A stretch of DNA of 64,000 bases, taken from positions 124,001 to 188,000 of IMG/VR virus record IMGVR_UViG_3300040786_000030; one strand, 5' to 3'. The stretch comes from a virus. Position 1 is the first letter of the stretch, and each line of letters opens with the position of its first letter. Below, piece by piece: positions 1 to 13,024 of the stretch. Both the position numbers and the translations under genes were made by a program. The notes below the pieces were generated by a model. The model saw nothing but the letters and a program-made list of their open reading frames with translations. It ran no database searches and had not been told where the DNA came from.

Positions 1-2550
1 TAAATCAATTTAAATCATTAATACCTAATTTTTCAGCTGTAACTATTACTTCTGAAACTTTAACAATTAATTCAAGCAATTTATATATAAATAATGAATC
101 AGGTACGTTTAATAAATCGGTAGAAAATTCAATATTGATAGTGTTATTTTTACAAGTGTTAATGGTCGTAATATAAGTACTTGTTATGATTTTAACGCTA
201 CAGTTAAAATAGACCCATTACCTACAGAAATAAGTAATAAATGTGGTTGTATTACTGGTGAAATTGATAAAATTATGAGTCTTTGTATAGTACAAAAAAG
301 AACAGAATAATTCACAATCTACAATTTGTACGGATAAAATGATTAAGGTTACTGAAGATAATGAAAATGGTGTTTATATTTTGATTATTACCAATATAAC
401 CCAGATGGTTCGATATTCCCAAGTGGTGGGGAACCAATACCTAATACTTCAAATTATGTAACTTCTGGTTGTTGTGAATATATAGGTGGTATACCAATGT
501 ATACTGAGATGTTTGAAAATAATGTGCTGGTTAATGCTGGTTATTTTGTCAAATTAAAGGGTTTGTTACTAATAACATAATAATTGCTAATAATGATATG
601 GCATCGACTGTTAATGGTAGTTCTGGTGGTCAATCATTAAATAATGTGTTATCTAACGATACGGTAAATGGTTCACCAGCAACACTAAATGATGTAACAC
701 TTACTCAGATAAGTACTACAAATTACAATGCGAATATTAACGTATTAGATGGTTCTGTTAATGTTAATAGTGGTAGTAATGGTAGTTATACGATTGTATA
801 TGAAATATGTCAGATTGATAATATAACTAATTGCGCAACAGCAACAGTTAATGGTAATATATTTACTAGTGCAATAGTGGCTACTAATGATTCTGGTAAC
901 CCTGTTACTGGAACAACTGGTGGTGTTTCAGTTTCAAATGTATTAATAAATGATACACTTAACGGTAATCAAGCGACATTATCAAATGTTACTTTAACAC
1001 AAATAAGTACAACTAATAACGGTGTTAACCTTAATGTTAGTAATGGTTCGGTTAATGTTAATAGTGGTGTTCCAGTTGGTGATTACGTAGTTTATTATCA
1101 GATATGTGAAATAGGTAACCCTACTAATTGTAATACCGCTACAGTAACAGTACCAGTTAAACCAGAAGATGCACCATTTGTGGTGGAAGCTGATTATATG
1201 GTATTAACTTATGAGTTTACAGATGGTCAAGATTTAGATACGAGAACAAGAGTTGTAACACCAATTATTGGTCAAACAACAACTTGTGAATATGTTGGAT
1301 GGGATAAACGTAATTCATTCCCAATTAATAATACTTGGTCATCAACAGTAATCCCAACTGGTTATTTAGTTGATTGGGCTGGTGATAATACTGGGAATGG
1401 TTTTGAATCTGTTTTAATCAATTTAAAACAAATAAGGTTAAATAACCCGACTCAAAATGAGTTAGTTGTAGATTGTAGAGCTTTTGGTATACAACTAAAG
1501 GTAACAACCCAGTTAATGTAAAAGCAACGTTCTATCTAGGTGGTACGATGGTTAAAGGTTCACCAGCGACATTTAAATATACTAATACTGGTTATACTAG
1601 TACTTTTGAATATTTAGCTACAGGTGTAGAGGTAACTCAACTTAACACAGCATTTTCACAAATTAATGGTCAAAGAATAACAACATTTAACTATAATTTT
1701 ACTAATAATGTTGGTTACTTTAATAATAATGATGTATCAACACCACTACCAAGTGCGTGTGGTATTGAGTATTCATTCTCAACAGGTACAACAGCTTCAG
1801 GGTCAGCTTGTTTTGAAACTGAATTCCAACTTTAAAATATTCGCATGATGCGCCACTAGTTGTTAATTCATTAATATATAACGATAAAAAAGAAACAACA
1901 TTATTTAATGGTGGTAATTTATATTATAAATTAGGTGATAATTCTTATAGAATAACAGCTAACGGTGTTATTAGTGAAATTTATGATTGTACTACTCGTA
2001 CTTATCCATATTGTGTTGGAACAACTAGATATACAAGTCCAACGACTAGGATTTACGATTCACTGTTATGTGGTGGTAATGGCTCTGGTGGTACTTGCGT
2101 TTTAGAAGGTACAGATATAACTTTAGCTGATGGTACTACTAAGAAAGTTGAACAATTAATTATTGGTGATGAATTAAAATCTAAATTAGTTGATAGTTTA
2201 ACTACGGATAATGTTGATACTAGTGATTGGAATACTAACGAATTAATATTAAGTGATGATATTGTAACTGTTACAAATAACGAACCTTCAAATGTTACTT
2301 ATGTAAATAGTATTAATGATGGTTTATTAGTTGTTACTGATTCACATATACATTTAGTTAAACATAATAATACATGGTCACTAAAAGAACTATTGAATTA
2401 TCGGTTGGTGATTATTTAGTTGATGAATTTGGAACCGAAATTGAAATATTTAATATTACGATATTAGAAGGTGAATTTACAGTTTATGATTTAGGTGTTG
2501 AAGATAATGATTTATATATTGCAAATGGTGTATTAACACACAATAAATAA
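1..2550 (+). CDS. Tail/adhesin-type structural protein with C-terminal Hint domain (5' end outside window, frameshifted)
   Basis: A long protein enters from the left edge and can be followed through at least four frame changes to a TAA at 2548-2550. The middle (about 600-1170) has two copies of a Bacteroidota surface repeat with the pattern NVLxNDTxNGxxATLxNVTL...SVNVNSG...YxICExxNxTNCxTATV, known from flavobacterial adhesins. Then comes a beta-rich stretch (1180-2090) and a Hint domain (2096-2550). Low-complexity Asn/Thr/Gly composition and the neighbouring structural genes suggest a secreted or virion surface role, probably tail fibre or baseplate. Function is inferred; the repeats and the Hint motifs are seen directly. 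Confidence 0.7.
2096..2550 (+). other. Hint (hedgehog/intein) domain at the C-terminus of the preceding protein
   Basis: The domain begins with a Cys (CVLEGTDITLADGTTKKVEQ, intein block A type) and shows a TxxH block B (VTDSHIHL). After a one-base frame change near 2390 it ends with a block F/G-like segment (YDLGVED...YIANGVLTHNK). The penultimate His-Asn is the usual Hint end, and the stop comes one residue later, so there is no C-extein. This is a bacterial-intein-like or hedgehog-type arrangement that could cleave or cross-link its host protein rather than splice. Confidence 0.8.
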
Positions 2551-2555
2551 AAAAG

Positions 2556-2568
2556 ATAATATTTATAT
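2556..2568 (+). promoter_or_regulatory. Late-type promoter motif (AATATTTATATAAA)
   Basis: Variant of the recurrent ATATTTATAAT box, placed about 12 bases before the ATG at 2580. Confidence 0.4.
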
Positions 2569-2579
2569 AAAAAGAAAAA

Positions 2580-4692
2580 ATGAGTTGTTTAAGTTACGAT
2601 ACGATAATAAATAATGGTGGGTTAATTAATGAGAATATTGATGATTCAGTAAGTGTTTTTGTTAATAATTCTGGTAGTCTTGTTCCATATATATTAACAA
2701 AAAATTGTTGCGAACTATTAAAAACTGGGTATACGTTTGACATTGACACTCAAATATGTAATTGGACTACAAGTACTACAAATTCATGTTTAACAGAACC
2801 AATTAAAATAACTCTAAACCCTAGTGGTGATAATGGTGCTGTTTTCATTATTAATGATGATAGAGATTATAATTTAACTATTAGTTTTGATTATTTGTTT
2901 AGTCTTAAATGTGAAACTATTTTAAACAAATTAAATGAACCTTATAATATAAATAATTTAAATTGTAACACACCTTTAAACATATTTGAAGGGTTAGATG
3001 TTTCACTTAATTTAGATATTATTACATCAGCAAACACAACGGAAACTGTTTATTCTAGTAACTTATTTCCAGCTATTGGTGATGGAAACTTATATGAATA
3101 TATTACAACTAATGTTGATAGTGGTTTTATGTTTGTGGTGAAGCGAGTGTTAATGAAACATTTACAGGTTGCACACCCTTTATTATGTCAACAACAGCTG
3201 ATAACTCTTTTACTGCGAATCTATAATCGTAAATATATCTCAAGGGTTATACTCAGAATCTGGATTAACACCAGAGGAATTTGCAACCTCAATACCTGAA
3301 AATTCATTTAAATCTAAATGGTTAAGATATAATTATACAATTTCAGACCAAAGTGTTATTGAGTTATTAAAAAATAAAAAATAAAATTAAGTCTTGATGT
3401 TAATAAAACTTGTACAGATATTTGTATATTGTTAGATAATATAGAGCTTAATAGAGAATTTACAGTGGTTACAGATAACAATATATTTATTAGTCAATCA
3501 CCTGGTTTTAATTTAGAAAGAGTTATAGATAATAAAAAATCTTGGGTTGATTCTACTTTGAATAGACAATCATCAATATCAAATAATGATGGTAGTAACA
3601 CTATTAGACAAACAAATTATAATATTAATGATACTAGGTTAGTTTTAAACTCAAAAGAGGTTGATTTAGATATAAGCATTGCATCAGGTATTGAACATGA
3701 TGTATGGTGTTATATTGTTGATAATCCATGTCTACTAAGTGGTGTATCAACATGTAATGATTGTACCACAAACTGTTGTGGTGATAATAAATTAGATTTT
3801 GATAATTTAATGACACAACCATTAAGTAATATTTTAACGGTTGAAGATTTTAACCATTATCTAATTTCTGAATTAATTGATGCTAAATCAAGACAAACAC
3901 TTTCTGGGTATCCAACACTTAGAGCGATATATGATAGGTATTTAAATAGTGAACTATATTGTTCAACAGTTAGTGCTAAGTTTAATTATTTAAATATGGA
4001 CCAATTTGCTGGTCTTATTGGTGATTATTGGGTGGATATTGTTGAACAAGTAATCCCAGCAACAACATTATGGGAAGTACTAAAATATATTCAAATAGTG
4101 TATTCGATACACAAAAATTTAAATATAGGTCATATACTACATTACTAGGTTATAACCCATTTTATAATTCTAAAATATCTAATCCTATTAACGGTGTAAG
4201 TGGTCTTTGTAGTGTTGTAGGTGTTGAAGTAGTACAATTAACTACTAATAGTGGTAGTACAATATTTGATAAAAAAATTGTGTCAAAATATGATAATTTA
4301 TGTTTAGCACAAATGAATTTTGGGTCTGAATTCATTGGTGGTGTAATAGTTGGTGATAATTATTCTAATAGTGGTGGTATTTTTATTGGTGAAAACACAT
4401 TATACGTGATACTTACTAATACAAACGAATGTGATGAAGGTTTAGGTTCAATGACAGCAACTGTTAGTGGTGGTCAAGCACCATATAATTATTTATGGAG
4501 TAATGGTGAGACTACTAGGGTAGCTGTAAGTTTAACTAATGGTGAGTCTTGGGTAACAGTAACCGATGCTAACAGAAACACTAAAACGATAAATTTCAAT
4601 AATGTAATAATATCGTGTTACCAAAAACAATATCAAAGTGGAGAAGGTTTGATTTTATGGATGGTTTTGGTTATGGTTTTATGAATCAATAA
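2580..4692 (+). CDS. Structural protein with C-terminal SprB-type repeat (frameshifted)
   Basis: Starts at the ATG at 2580, behind an A-rich leader, and continues through frame changes near 3135, 3385 and 4070 to a TAA at 4690. Sequence is Asn/Thr/Ser rich with many Cys. Near the end (about 4430-4570) it has one SprB-like repeat (SMTATVSGGQAPYNYLWSNG followed by VTVTDAN), a module of Bacteroidota gliding-motility adhesins. Lies between two other tail-type genes on the same strand, so a baseplate or tail-tip role is likely. The exact function is not recognised. Confidence 0.65.
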
Positions 4693-4720
4693 TAATAATA
4701 AATAATATAATTAAAGAAAA

Positions 4721-6977
4721 ATGGCATATTTAACGTCGAGAATCTCAGCATCTGGGGTATCATTAAATGATTTAATACATATAGTTAAACCTGATGATTT
4801 AACTCAAAACCCAGCTGGTAGCTCGTATAAAATAGCTATCGGTAATTATACTAGTATATTTCCAAATACTTACACTGTTAGTAACACATTTAACCCTAGT
4901 ACGTATGATTTAACAATTACTAGAACTGATGGTGTACAACTGACAACTAATTTATCTATACTATCTAGTGATATGACAATTACTGGTGGTACATATAATA
5001 ATGCTAACGGTACAGCTACATTTGTAAATAATAGTGGGTTTTCGTTTAATGTAACTGGTTTTATCACTGGTTTTACTGATAACAACACATATGTAACAGG
5101 TGGTACATATTCAAGTGGTACAACAACCCTTAATACTAATAGTGGTACTACAGTTTTAATCACTGGTTATACTGATTCGCCATTTAGTTTAATAAATGAG
5201 GGTAGTGGACAAGGTATTGTGATTAGAGCTAGGAACCCACTAAATTATGGTGCAATTGGTGATTTAGCTTTTGATATTAGTAATTCTAGTAATGCTTCGA
5301 ATACAGTTGGAGCGACAGGTACCGCCTCATTTGCTCAAGGTTCCAATACGATAGCTTCTGGTATTGCTTCAGTAGCTTTTGGTAGTAACACGATAGCTGG
5401 TGGTACTGTAAGTTTAGTTTCTGGTGTTGGTGGTGTTGAAACGGGTTACGCTAACTTTCTTACTGGTGCCTATAATGTAGTTACTGGTGGTGCTTACGCT
5501 ACAGTAGTTGGTCAATTTGCTAATAGTGTGACTAATCTTATAAGTGATGTTAATAATGGTATAAATACTATGTTCGCAGTTGGTAATGGTACAGCTACAG
5601 GAGCTGGAACACCTTGTACGTAGTACAGCCTTCAGGTTTATAGAAGTGGTAGTATATTAGCACCTACATTATCAAGGACCTTAATTAATGCGGAAACTAC
5701 TGGTAAAATTTTAGTAACCAAAGAATACGTAACTGGTCTTACAGGTAATGGTATTGTTACTGGTGGAACTTATACAGCTGGAACTGCTGTATTTAGAAAT
5801 AATACTGGTGGTACATTTAACGTAAGTGGCTTTAGCACAGTAGCTAACGACACTGTTGTTACTGGTGGAACGTATTCTAACGGAACCGCTGTATTTAGAA
5901 ATAATACTGGCGGTACATTTAACGTAACTGGATTTAGTACTGGTGGTGGTGTTGATGTATTTGTTACAGGTGGAACTTATACAGCTGGAACAGCAACATT
6001 TAGAAATATTACTGGTGGAACATTTAACGTAACTGGATTTAGCACAGCCATATCATATTGGTCAGCTGGTACTGGTACATATGGGATATCTACAATTTTG
6101 GTGATAACGTAGCTAGTGGTCTTCGTTCAGTAGCTATTGGTTATTTAACAACTGCTAGTGGTGTATCTTCGTTCTCTCAGGGTCAAAACACTAAAGCTAA
6201 TGGTGATGGGTCACATGCTCAGGGTGGCACTACAATTGCTAGTGGAATATATTCACATGCTCAGGGTAATGCTACGACTGCTAGTGGGATGTTTTCACAC
6301 CTCAAGGCCAATATAGTTTAGCTAGTGGTGGTGCTTCACATGCTGAGGGTGATTCAACAATTGCTAGTGGTAATTTTTCACATGCTGAAGGTACTCAAAC
6401 TAAAGCCACTAATACTGGTAGTCATGCTGAAGGTGATACAACTGAAGCTAATGGTTCTGCTAGTCACGCTGGTGGTCTTAATAGTAAAGCTAATGGTCAA
6501 ACATCGTTTGTTCATGGTGTTAATTCACAAGCAACTGGTACTAACACAATAGTCTTTGGTTCTGGTATATCAGGTACATCATCTGACACTATGTACGTTG
6601 ATAATCTTAATATAAAACATTTACTGGTAGTTCTAGTGTTAGTACTTTAGGTGTTACTTCTACTGGTAAAGTAGTTATTGCTGAAATTATGCAAAAACAA
6701 TTACTGGTAGTTACACTTTATTAAGTGCTGATAATGATTATACTATTATCGTTAATAATGGGGCTACGAATATAACAATAACAGTACCAACCTTATTAGT
6801 AAGTAAATTTAATGCTGGTTTCATACAACAAGGTAGTGGTACAGTTAGTTTTGTTGCATCTGGTACTACGATTAGAACACCAGTTGGTTTAAAAATTAAA
6901 GGGTTAATTATAATGCGTATATTGAAAAAGTGGGTACAACTGAAGTATTTCATTTATTAGGTAATTTAATAGTATAA
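4721..6977 (+). CDS. Tail fibre with YadA-like head repeats (frameshifted)
   Basis: ATG at 4721; the reading frame changes near 5620, 6085, 6305, 6550, 6615, 6690 and 6900, and the protein ends with TAA at 6975. The N-terminal part (MAYLTSRISASGVSLNDLIH) resembles a fibre attachment segment. It is followed by repeated VTGGTY...FRNNTGGTFNVTGF modules and then many YadA/trimeric-autotransporter head motifs (SVAFGSNTIA, SFAQGSNT, SHAQGNATTASG). Such repeats form left-handed beta-roll trimers. A related repeat array lies in the minus-strand fibre at 60859-62260. Confidence 0.75.
5765..6048 (+). repeat. Three tandem fibre modules of about 90-95 bp
   Basis: Three consecutive copies of a unit reading ACTGGTGGAACTTATACAGC, then about 20 bases, then GGTACATTTAACGTAA and GGCTTTAGCACA. 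They encode VTGGTYTAGTAVFRNNTGG-type modules. Near-identity of the copies at DNA level suggests recent duplication or recombination. Confidence 0.7.
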
Positions 6978-6978
6978 T

Positions 6979-7217
6979 ATGAGAAATTTTAGAAGAAATA
7001 TTTTTAGTAGTGAAATTGAAAGTGGTGGTGTATCAGGTACGTCTTATCAGCTTCAAAACGGAGGACAATCTGACGCAACTTATAGCTACAGAGAACCAGG
7101 AACTAATACGCTAATTAGTACATTTTAGGTGGATTTGAAACTACTACAATTTGTGCTGTAAATGGTTCAGTATCAGCAGAAAGCGCAATCAACGTATCAG
7201 AACTTGGGTCTTGTTAA
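6979..7217 (+). CDS. Small structural-region protein
   Basis: About 79 residues from the ATG at 6979, starting MRNFRRNIFSSEIESGG, with one frame change near 7128, ending in VSELGSC and TAA at 7215. It begins two bases after the previous stop and lies in the tail gene block. No domain recognised. Confidence 0.5.
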
Positions 7218-7251
7218 TAATTAAATAAATAATGATTAAATAAAGAGATAA

Positions 7252-7492
7252 ATGGCACAATTATTAAAAAAAATAGAAGGAGAATTTCTAACCAATGTTG
7301 AAACAAAAAATTGGCTTAAAAGCTGTATTGGGCGAAATACAAGACCGAGATTTTATTAAACTAAATGGTTTAATTGCTTTATTACAAAATTTTAGTAATA
7401 TTGAGGAAACAATAGAATTATCTAAACCAATTAATTTTGGGTTAGTGAATAGTATTAACATGGCTAGAATAGAATTACAAATTAATTACTAA
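7252..7492 (+). CDS. Small hypothetical protein of the tail block
   Basis: ATG at 7252 (MAQLLKKIEGEFLTNVETKN), one frame change near 7320, then a predicted helical sequence to ELQINY. The stop overlaps the ATG of the next gene (TAATG at 7490-7494), so translational coupling is likely. About 80 residues, mostly helical by composition, unlike its beta-rich neighbours. Function unknown. Confidence 0.5.
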
Positions 7493-8914
7493 TGAGATAT
7501 CAAGAAAGGATATATATACAAAACAATAACGATGCAGTTAGAAATAAGGACATATTAAGCTTTAATATGAGTTCTGATATGTCAATATTTGAAGGTCCAT
7601 TATTTAACGTTTCTGGTGCCTCTAAAATCGATTGTACTGGTATTACAAGTTCATATGTTATATCAACAGGTACTACAATACCATTAACATTCGTATTCAC
7701 GGCAAATACTAATAGTTTTACTGCTAATACAACATCATTTAAATATGAAGTTTATAAATTCGATAGTAATTTAACTGCATTTACAACGATACCAGTTTAT
7801 AAATCTAACTTATTAGAATATTCTGGTTTTAGCGGTACAAATAGTACTTATCAGACAATACCTGTAAATCAACTTTTATTAGATGGAGAATATTTAATAA
7901 AAGGTTATTATGAATATTCAAATACTACTGAATACCTAAATAAACTAGGTATAAAAACAGATACATTATTATTTAAAAATGGTGTTGAGTATGGTATATA
8001 TGATAAAATGTAGATTATTATTTTAATGCGATAAAGTCAGCGAGTATACCATTATTTTCGAACAATGGTTCAAACGTTCCATTAATTAACTCATTATTCC
8101 AACAATTAATTTTCCCAGAAACAATTAGTGCAAATACTATAAATGTAACTGTTGGTTATGTTGGTGCTGTTATTTTAACTTTAAATGGTGCTGTTTTAGC
8201 GCCAACATTAGATTATACTATTGATGGTAGTGTAATCGTTTTAGCTGGAGATGTATCACCTGATGATTTATTAACGTTAGTTTATACTACGAGTAATGTT
8301 AATAATTTATCCAGTGATATACTTTACATTACAACACCTATTGCTAGTGGTTCTACAGATAATCAAGGTAGTAACACATCATATTATAATACTACTACTG
8401 GTAAATATGAAATATATACTGATACAACACCACTAGAGGGTAATTCAATTTTAGTAATGTTAAATGGTGTTACATTGGCGAATGGTGGTGACTATTACCA
8501 ATCAATTTCTAACCCTAAAAGGATAATATTAGAGGTGATTTATTAATTGAGGATATAATAACAATTGTTTATTATCCTACTACAACGGTCATTAATGGTT
8601 TAATAACGTCAAACCCTATTGTAAGTTGGCGAATAGCTAACTCACCAGAATTAGTAAATGGTAATTTTATATTAGAAGTTAGTGATAACAATATGTTTAG
8701 TAGTTTTATATATACTGGTGTAACGGATTATGTTATCGGTCAGCTAGAATATAACGATAATTTTATTGCTAGTGGGTCAATTGGTAGTAAATTATATTAT
8801 AGGGTAAAAAATGTTAAAGATTATATCACATTTTGTGGTAATATAATTAATAGTACTGTTTACAGTGAAGTAATACCATTAACAATACAAACTAACGCCA
8901 TAAATTCATACTAA
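7492..8914 (+). CDS. Tail/baseplate structural protein (frameshifted)
   Basis: ATG at 7492 overlaps the stop of the upstream gene. Reconstructed through frame changes near 8010 and 8523, it gives about 473 residues ending QTNAINSY. The composition (Thr, Ser, Asn, Gly, Tyr) and short beta-strand repeats such as NSILVMLNGVTLANGGDYY are typical of phage tail surface proteins. No specific family recognised. Confidence 0.55.
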
Positions 8915-8970
8915 AGGTTTACTATTAGATATTTATGACTAAAATATCTGGTATAAAATAAAGTATCTAA

Positions 8971-8980
8971 TATTTATAAT
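8971..8980 (+). promoter_or_regulatory. Late-type promoter box TATTTATAAT
   Basis: Exact copy of the recurrent box, 14 bases before the ATG at 8995. Confidence 0.5.
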
Positions 8981-8994
8981 AAAAACATAAAAAC

Positions 8995-11116
8995 ATGTCA
9001 TACATAATTAACGGGACAAACCCATTCGTATCGATAAAATTAACTGAAAAGGGCGTGAGCAACTTAGTATGGGTCAACTTACGTTTTCACATTGGATTGG
9101 TGATTCTGAAATTAACTATAATAGAGAAATAATTGTAGATGCTAATCCAAATGATGTTACATTATCTGCTAGTAGCAAGGTACTTAGACCATTAGATAAA
9201 CAACCTAATTGTAAATATTTTATTACACCAATAGGTGCTTCAAGCCCTATCAAATTTTAGATGGTGGTAGTTTAAACGTTATAAAAGCTGTTGTTAATAA
9301 TGAAGCGACTGAAAGAGGTTTCTTTTCAGGGACGACTTATAAAACTTTAACTGGTAGTACTTATTCACCATATTCAACAACCTTCTCAAACAGTTACTTA
9401 ACTGGTGGTACGGTAATGAATGGTTTTACAGCTACAACTAAATTTAATGTTGGTGATTTATTATTAAATTAAATAATAATAGTTTATCAGGTGCGCCAGC
9501 TGTAAATACTAATACAGTACCAAGACCTAATATTTGGTATAAAATAATTGGTGTTAATAGTACTTCAATAACTGTTGATAGAAAATTACCTAATTACTCA
9601 TCACAAAATAGTTACTTATCAGAATTAATTACATATAAAAGTGGTGAGGTTTATGATACAATTGCTACTGGTAATACAAGCGCATATTGGGATAGTGGTA
9701 CTTTGTCTTTTGATTCTGCATCTAATATAACGTGTCATGATGTTCCAGTTTGGAATATGAATACTGTTTGGTGTGAAAATCTTGCTGGTATAACTGGTTT
9801 AACTACAACAAACTTATATGAAGATTACACTAAATTTGGTTCATATCAATATTTGGGTGATAAATCACCATATTTAGATTATCCTTGTGGTTCTGACCTA
9901 ACAAGTACTGCGTCAACATGTAATACTGTTGGTTTAAGTTATGATGATGAAGTATCAAAATCGATATCTATTTTACATTATACAAATAACGCTATTTCAA
10001 GTCTATATGGGGAATTCTTATATATTGATGCTACAAATAATAAAATAGTTAAATTAATATTTCCAGATTTAATGTACCATAGGTCTAAATTTGCTACAAC
10101 AAGTGGTGTTACCATGGGTATGTCATTTATAGCTACTGGTTCAACAAAATATGTTACAAACACAAATATAGAGTATGTAGACTTAATCGAAGACTCAACA
10201 TATGTTTCAGGAACACCTTTAGTTATTGGTAGAGTATATACTCAATTAAAAACTATTGTAATTCATAATGATGAAATTATAGCTGCTCTATCTTACAAAT
10301 CAAATAGAAACTGGACATTACCAAAATTAGCAGCAACAGTAGCATCACCAAGTGGTGGTACATCTACTGGTATATTATTAGTTGATAGTACAATTTACTT
10401 AACATATTCACTTGAAAGCACAATAGATGGTTTACAAACTAGTCTACCTTGTCAAGATTATGTTAAATTAACAAATACTACAAATGCACCTAAAGATATT
10501 GCATTTAGAATTAGTCAAACTGATTTATTACCTTTTATGCGTAAAATAGAAGGTGGTTATGATGGTCTAGGATTTTATGCTGATAAATTTAAATTATTAT
10601 ATCAAATTGTTAGTGATGAAAATACTCGCCCCGACCCAGGCGCTTGGAAATCTTATGATTATACATCCACAGCCATAACTGGTAATGTTGGTGAAACAAT
10701 TGACCCTAAAAAATTAGAAATACAAACACCAACAATAACTGGGTTTATGTTAGATACGATTAAAGATTCTACGGCTACAATTTTGATTTAACAAAATCAT
10801 TAAATATGGCGGCAAATTCTTCACCTACAAGTTTACAATTTGGTGATGAACGTTTTTTCTATGGTAATATAAAACATATATTGGTGCGACAATTTTCAAA
10901 ACGATATTTGATATTAGAGTTAACTCTGGATTATTCAACGCAACAACAAATCCAACAAGAAGTAAAGATTTATCAACAAACCCACCTAATATTAAAGTGA
11001 GTGAAGTTGGGATATACGATATAAATAAAAATTTAGTTTGTATTGGAAAATTAAGCAAACCAGTAGCTTTAATAACTGGTGATACGATAATGATAGAATT
11101 AGCACTAGACTTTTAA
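8995..11116 (+). CDS. Baseplate/tail protein starting MSYIINGTNPFVSIKLTEKG (frameshifted)
   Basis: Start at 8995 behind a TATTTATAAT box and an A-rich leader. Frame changes occur near 9058, 9250, 9470, 10785 and 10890, with the stop at 11114. About 705 residues. The C-terminal part (IKVSEVGIYDINKNLVCIGK) is closely echoed at the end of the next gene (RISEVGLYDTNGNIIAIAK), so the two share a C-terminal domain. Both are probably baseplate or tail components. No enzyme motif seen. Confidence 0.6.
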
Positions 11117-11119
11117 AAG

Positions 11120-12325
11120 ATGGGATATAACACAACAGCCGCAACACAAACATTAATAGCTAAGCTTACACCGCTTGGAAGACAATTATTAGTAACTTCA
11201 AATAATACTTTGATAACTAGTTTTAGTCTTGGTGATTCAGATGCTAATTATAACGCACTATTACCTTTAACTACTGGGCAAATACCAGCAGAATCTGGGG
11301 AATTATTAATCAATGGTTTACAAAGTAATAGTACTCAAGTAAACACTAGAATTAAGAGTTTATTAAAATTTGATACAAATGGGGCATTACAAAACCAGTT
11401 GAATCACAATCAAGTCTTGTGACAAGTGAAACTATCACAAATGGTCAAACATTAATTAGTGGTGCAAATATATCACAAATTACTGTAGCTAGGTCAAATT
11501 TTTTAACTGATAGTTATGTTAATTTATTTTATTCTTTTGGGCTTCCATTAAATAGTGTCGATGATAATAAATATACTGGTACAACATATGTAAATGGTGG
11601 TTATTCAGATACTGCTTTAAGCGCTGTAGCTAAAACTAAGATAGTTGTTATCAGTGTTGATACTTCACAATATGGTGAGACTATAGATGGTAAATCAATT
11701 AAAATATCGTTACCAACATCTGGTGGTACTTATAATATATATAGCACATTCCAAAATAAGGGTATACAAGCAACTGTTGAGGATGCAAACCTTAGGGAAA
11801 CATCTACACTTGGTAACCCATTTGGTGATAATGTAGCTTTCTTATTCTCTGACGAGATATTAAAACCAAACGGTGGAAATCCATTATTAAGTTGGGGTAC
11901 TGGCTATGGAACTGTTAAACCTTTTAGTTTAAATAATAAATTGTTATATAATTTACAAACAAATAGTAATATTGGGGTAAGTGCTGATACAATGGTTGGT
12001 GTAGCTTACTTAGATAAGGGTTTAATAGTAATCACTGACCCGACAATAATTGCTAATTATGAATTAGCAACAGGTATGACTTCAGGTGTAACAGTAACTC
12101 TTAGCAGTGTCTCAACCTCAGTTTTCAAAATATTACATGTATTGCTGGTAGAGGTGAATTTGGAACTTCAACTAATCCATCTTTTGGGTTATTAGATAGT
12201 CCAAGAATTAGTGAAGTTGGGTTATATGATACTAATGGTAATATAATCGCCATAGCAAAACTGACCGACATATAGTTAAAAATATCAATGAATTCATAGC
12301 TCTTGGTATAAAAATAATGATTTAA
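11120..12325 (+). CDS. Baseplate/tail protein paralogous at its C-terminus to the upstream gene (frameshifted)
   Basis: ATG at 11120, three bases after the previous stop. Frame changes lie near 11398 and 12123; the protein ends KIMI with TAA at 12323. The N-terminal LTPLGRQLLVTSNNTLITSF and the C-terminal SEVGLYDTNGNIIAI segments match the layout of the 8995 gene. The pair was probably made by duplication. It closes the tail block before the replication genes. Confidence 0.55.
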
Positions 12326-12365
12326 TATTTACATTCTATGTATTAGAATTATTTTAAATGAAAAA

Positions 12366-12994
12366 ATGGAAGATAAAAAATATTTGTTAGCTTTAGATGT
12401 TAGTACTAGTTGTATTGGAATAGCATTATTTGAAGATTTAGGGACAAAAGGTAAATTAACACTACTTAATCATGTAGCACCTAAAGTAAAACCATTACCA
12501 ACAAGTAAGATGGAAGAATTATTTCGTAAAGTAGAAATATTTGAAAAAGAATTTTTAACAAACTGTGTCGGTTTTAATATCACAACAGTGGTAATAGAAG
12601 AACCATTATTACAGTCTAATAATGTTAATACAGTCGCTACTTTATTAAGATTTAACGGTATGATTTCTAAATCAGTATTTGATACGTTAGGTGTTGTCCC
12701 AGATTTTATTTCATCATATGATGCTCGTAAATATAGTTTCCCAGAATTAATGAGTGTTAGGAAATTTAAAAAATGGAACTGCATTAACTGATAAACAAAT
12801 AAGTAAAAATGTACCAGTATTATTTGGTAATTATCCATTTGATGCTGATAAAAATATATCCTTTGGGAAAAAGTTTCAGAATTAGAACCACAAATTATAT
12901 GGTTTTGATAAAAAAATAAACTAAAAAAGAAACATTTGATATGAGTGATGCATATGTTTGTGGTTTAGCATATTTTAATAAAAGAAATTTATAA
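12366..12994 (+). CDS. RuvC-like Holliday junction resolvase
   Basis: Ribonuclease-H-fold resolvase of the phage/pox RuvC type. Visible acidic motifs are LLALDVSTSCIGIAL (first Asp, residue about 11), VVIEEP (Glu, about 79) and DMSDAYVCGLAY near the C-terminus (Asp pair). These fit the metal-binding residues of the family. It would cleave four-way junctions before packaging. The frame is broken near 12770, 12870 and 12910. Starts at ATG 12366 after an A-rich leader and leads into the primase gene. Confidence 0.75.
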
Positions 12995-13012
12995 ATTTAA
13001 ATTATTTATTCG

Positions 13013-13020
13013 TATCTTTG
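13013..13020 (+). promoter_or_regulatory. Host-like promoter -7 box TATCTTTG
   Basis: Bacteroidota-type box only four bases before the ATG at 13025, so the transcript would be nearly leaderless. Confidence 0.55.
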
Positions 13021-13024
13021 CCGA

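Noticed and set aside
12470-12838. Minus-strand frame opposite the RuvC-like gene
   Set aside because: Antisense shadow of a gene with clear catalytic motifs on the plus strand.
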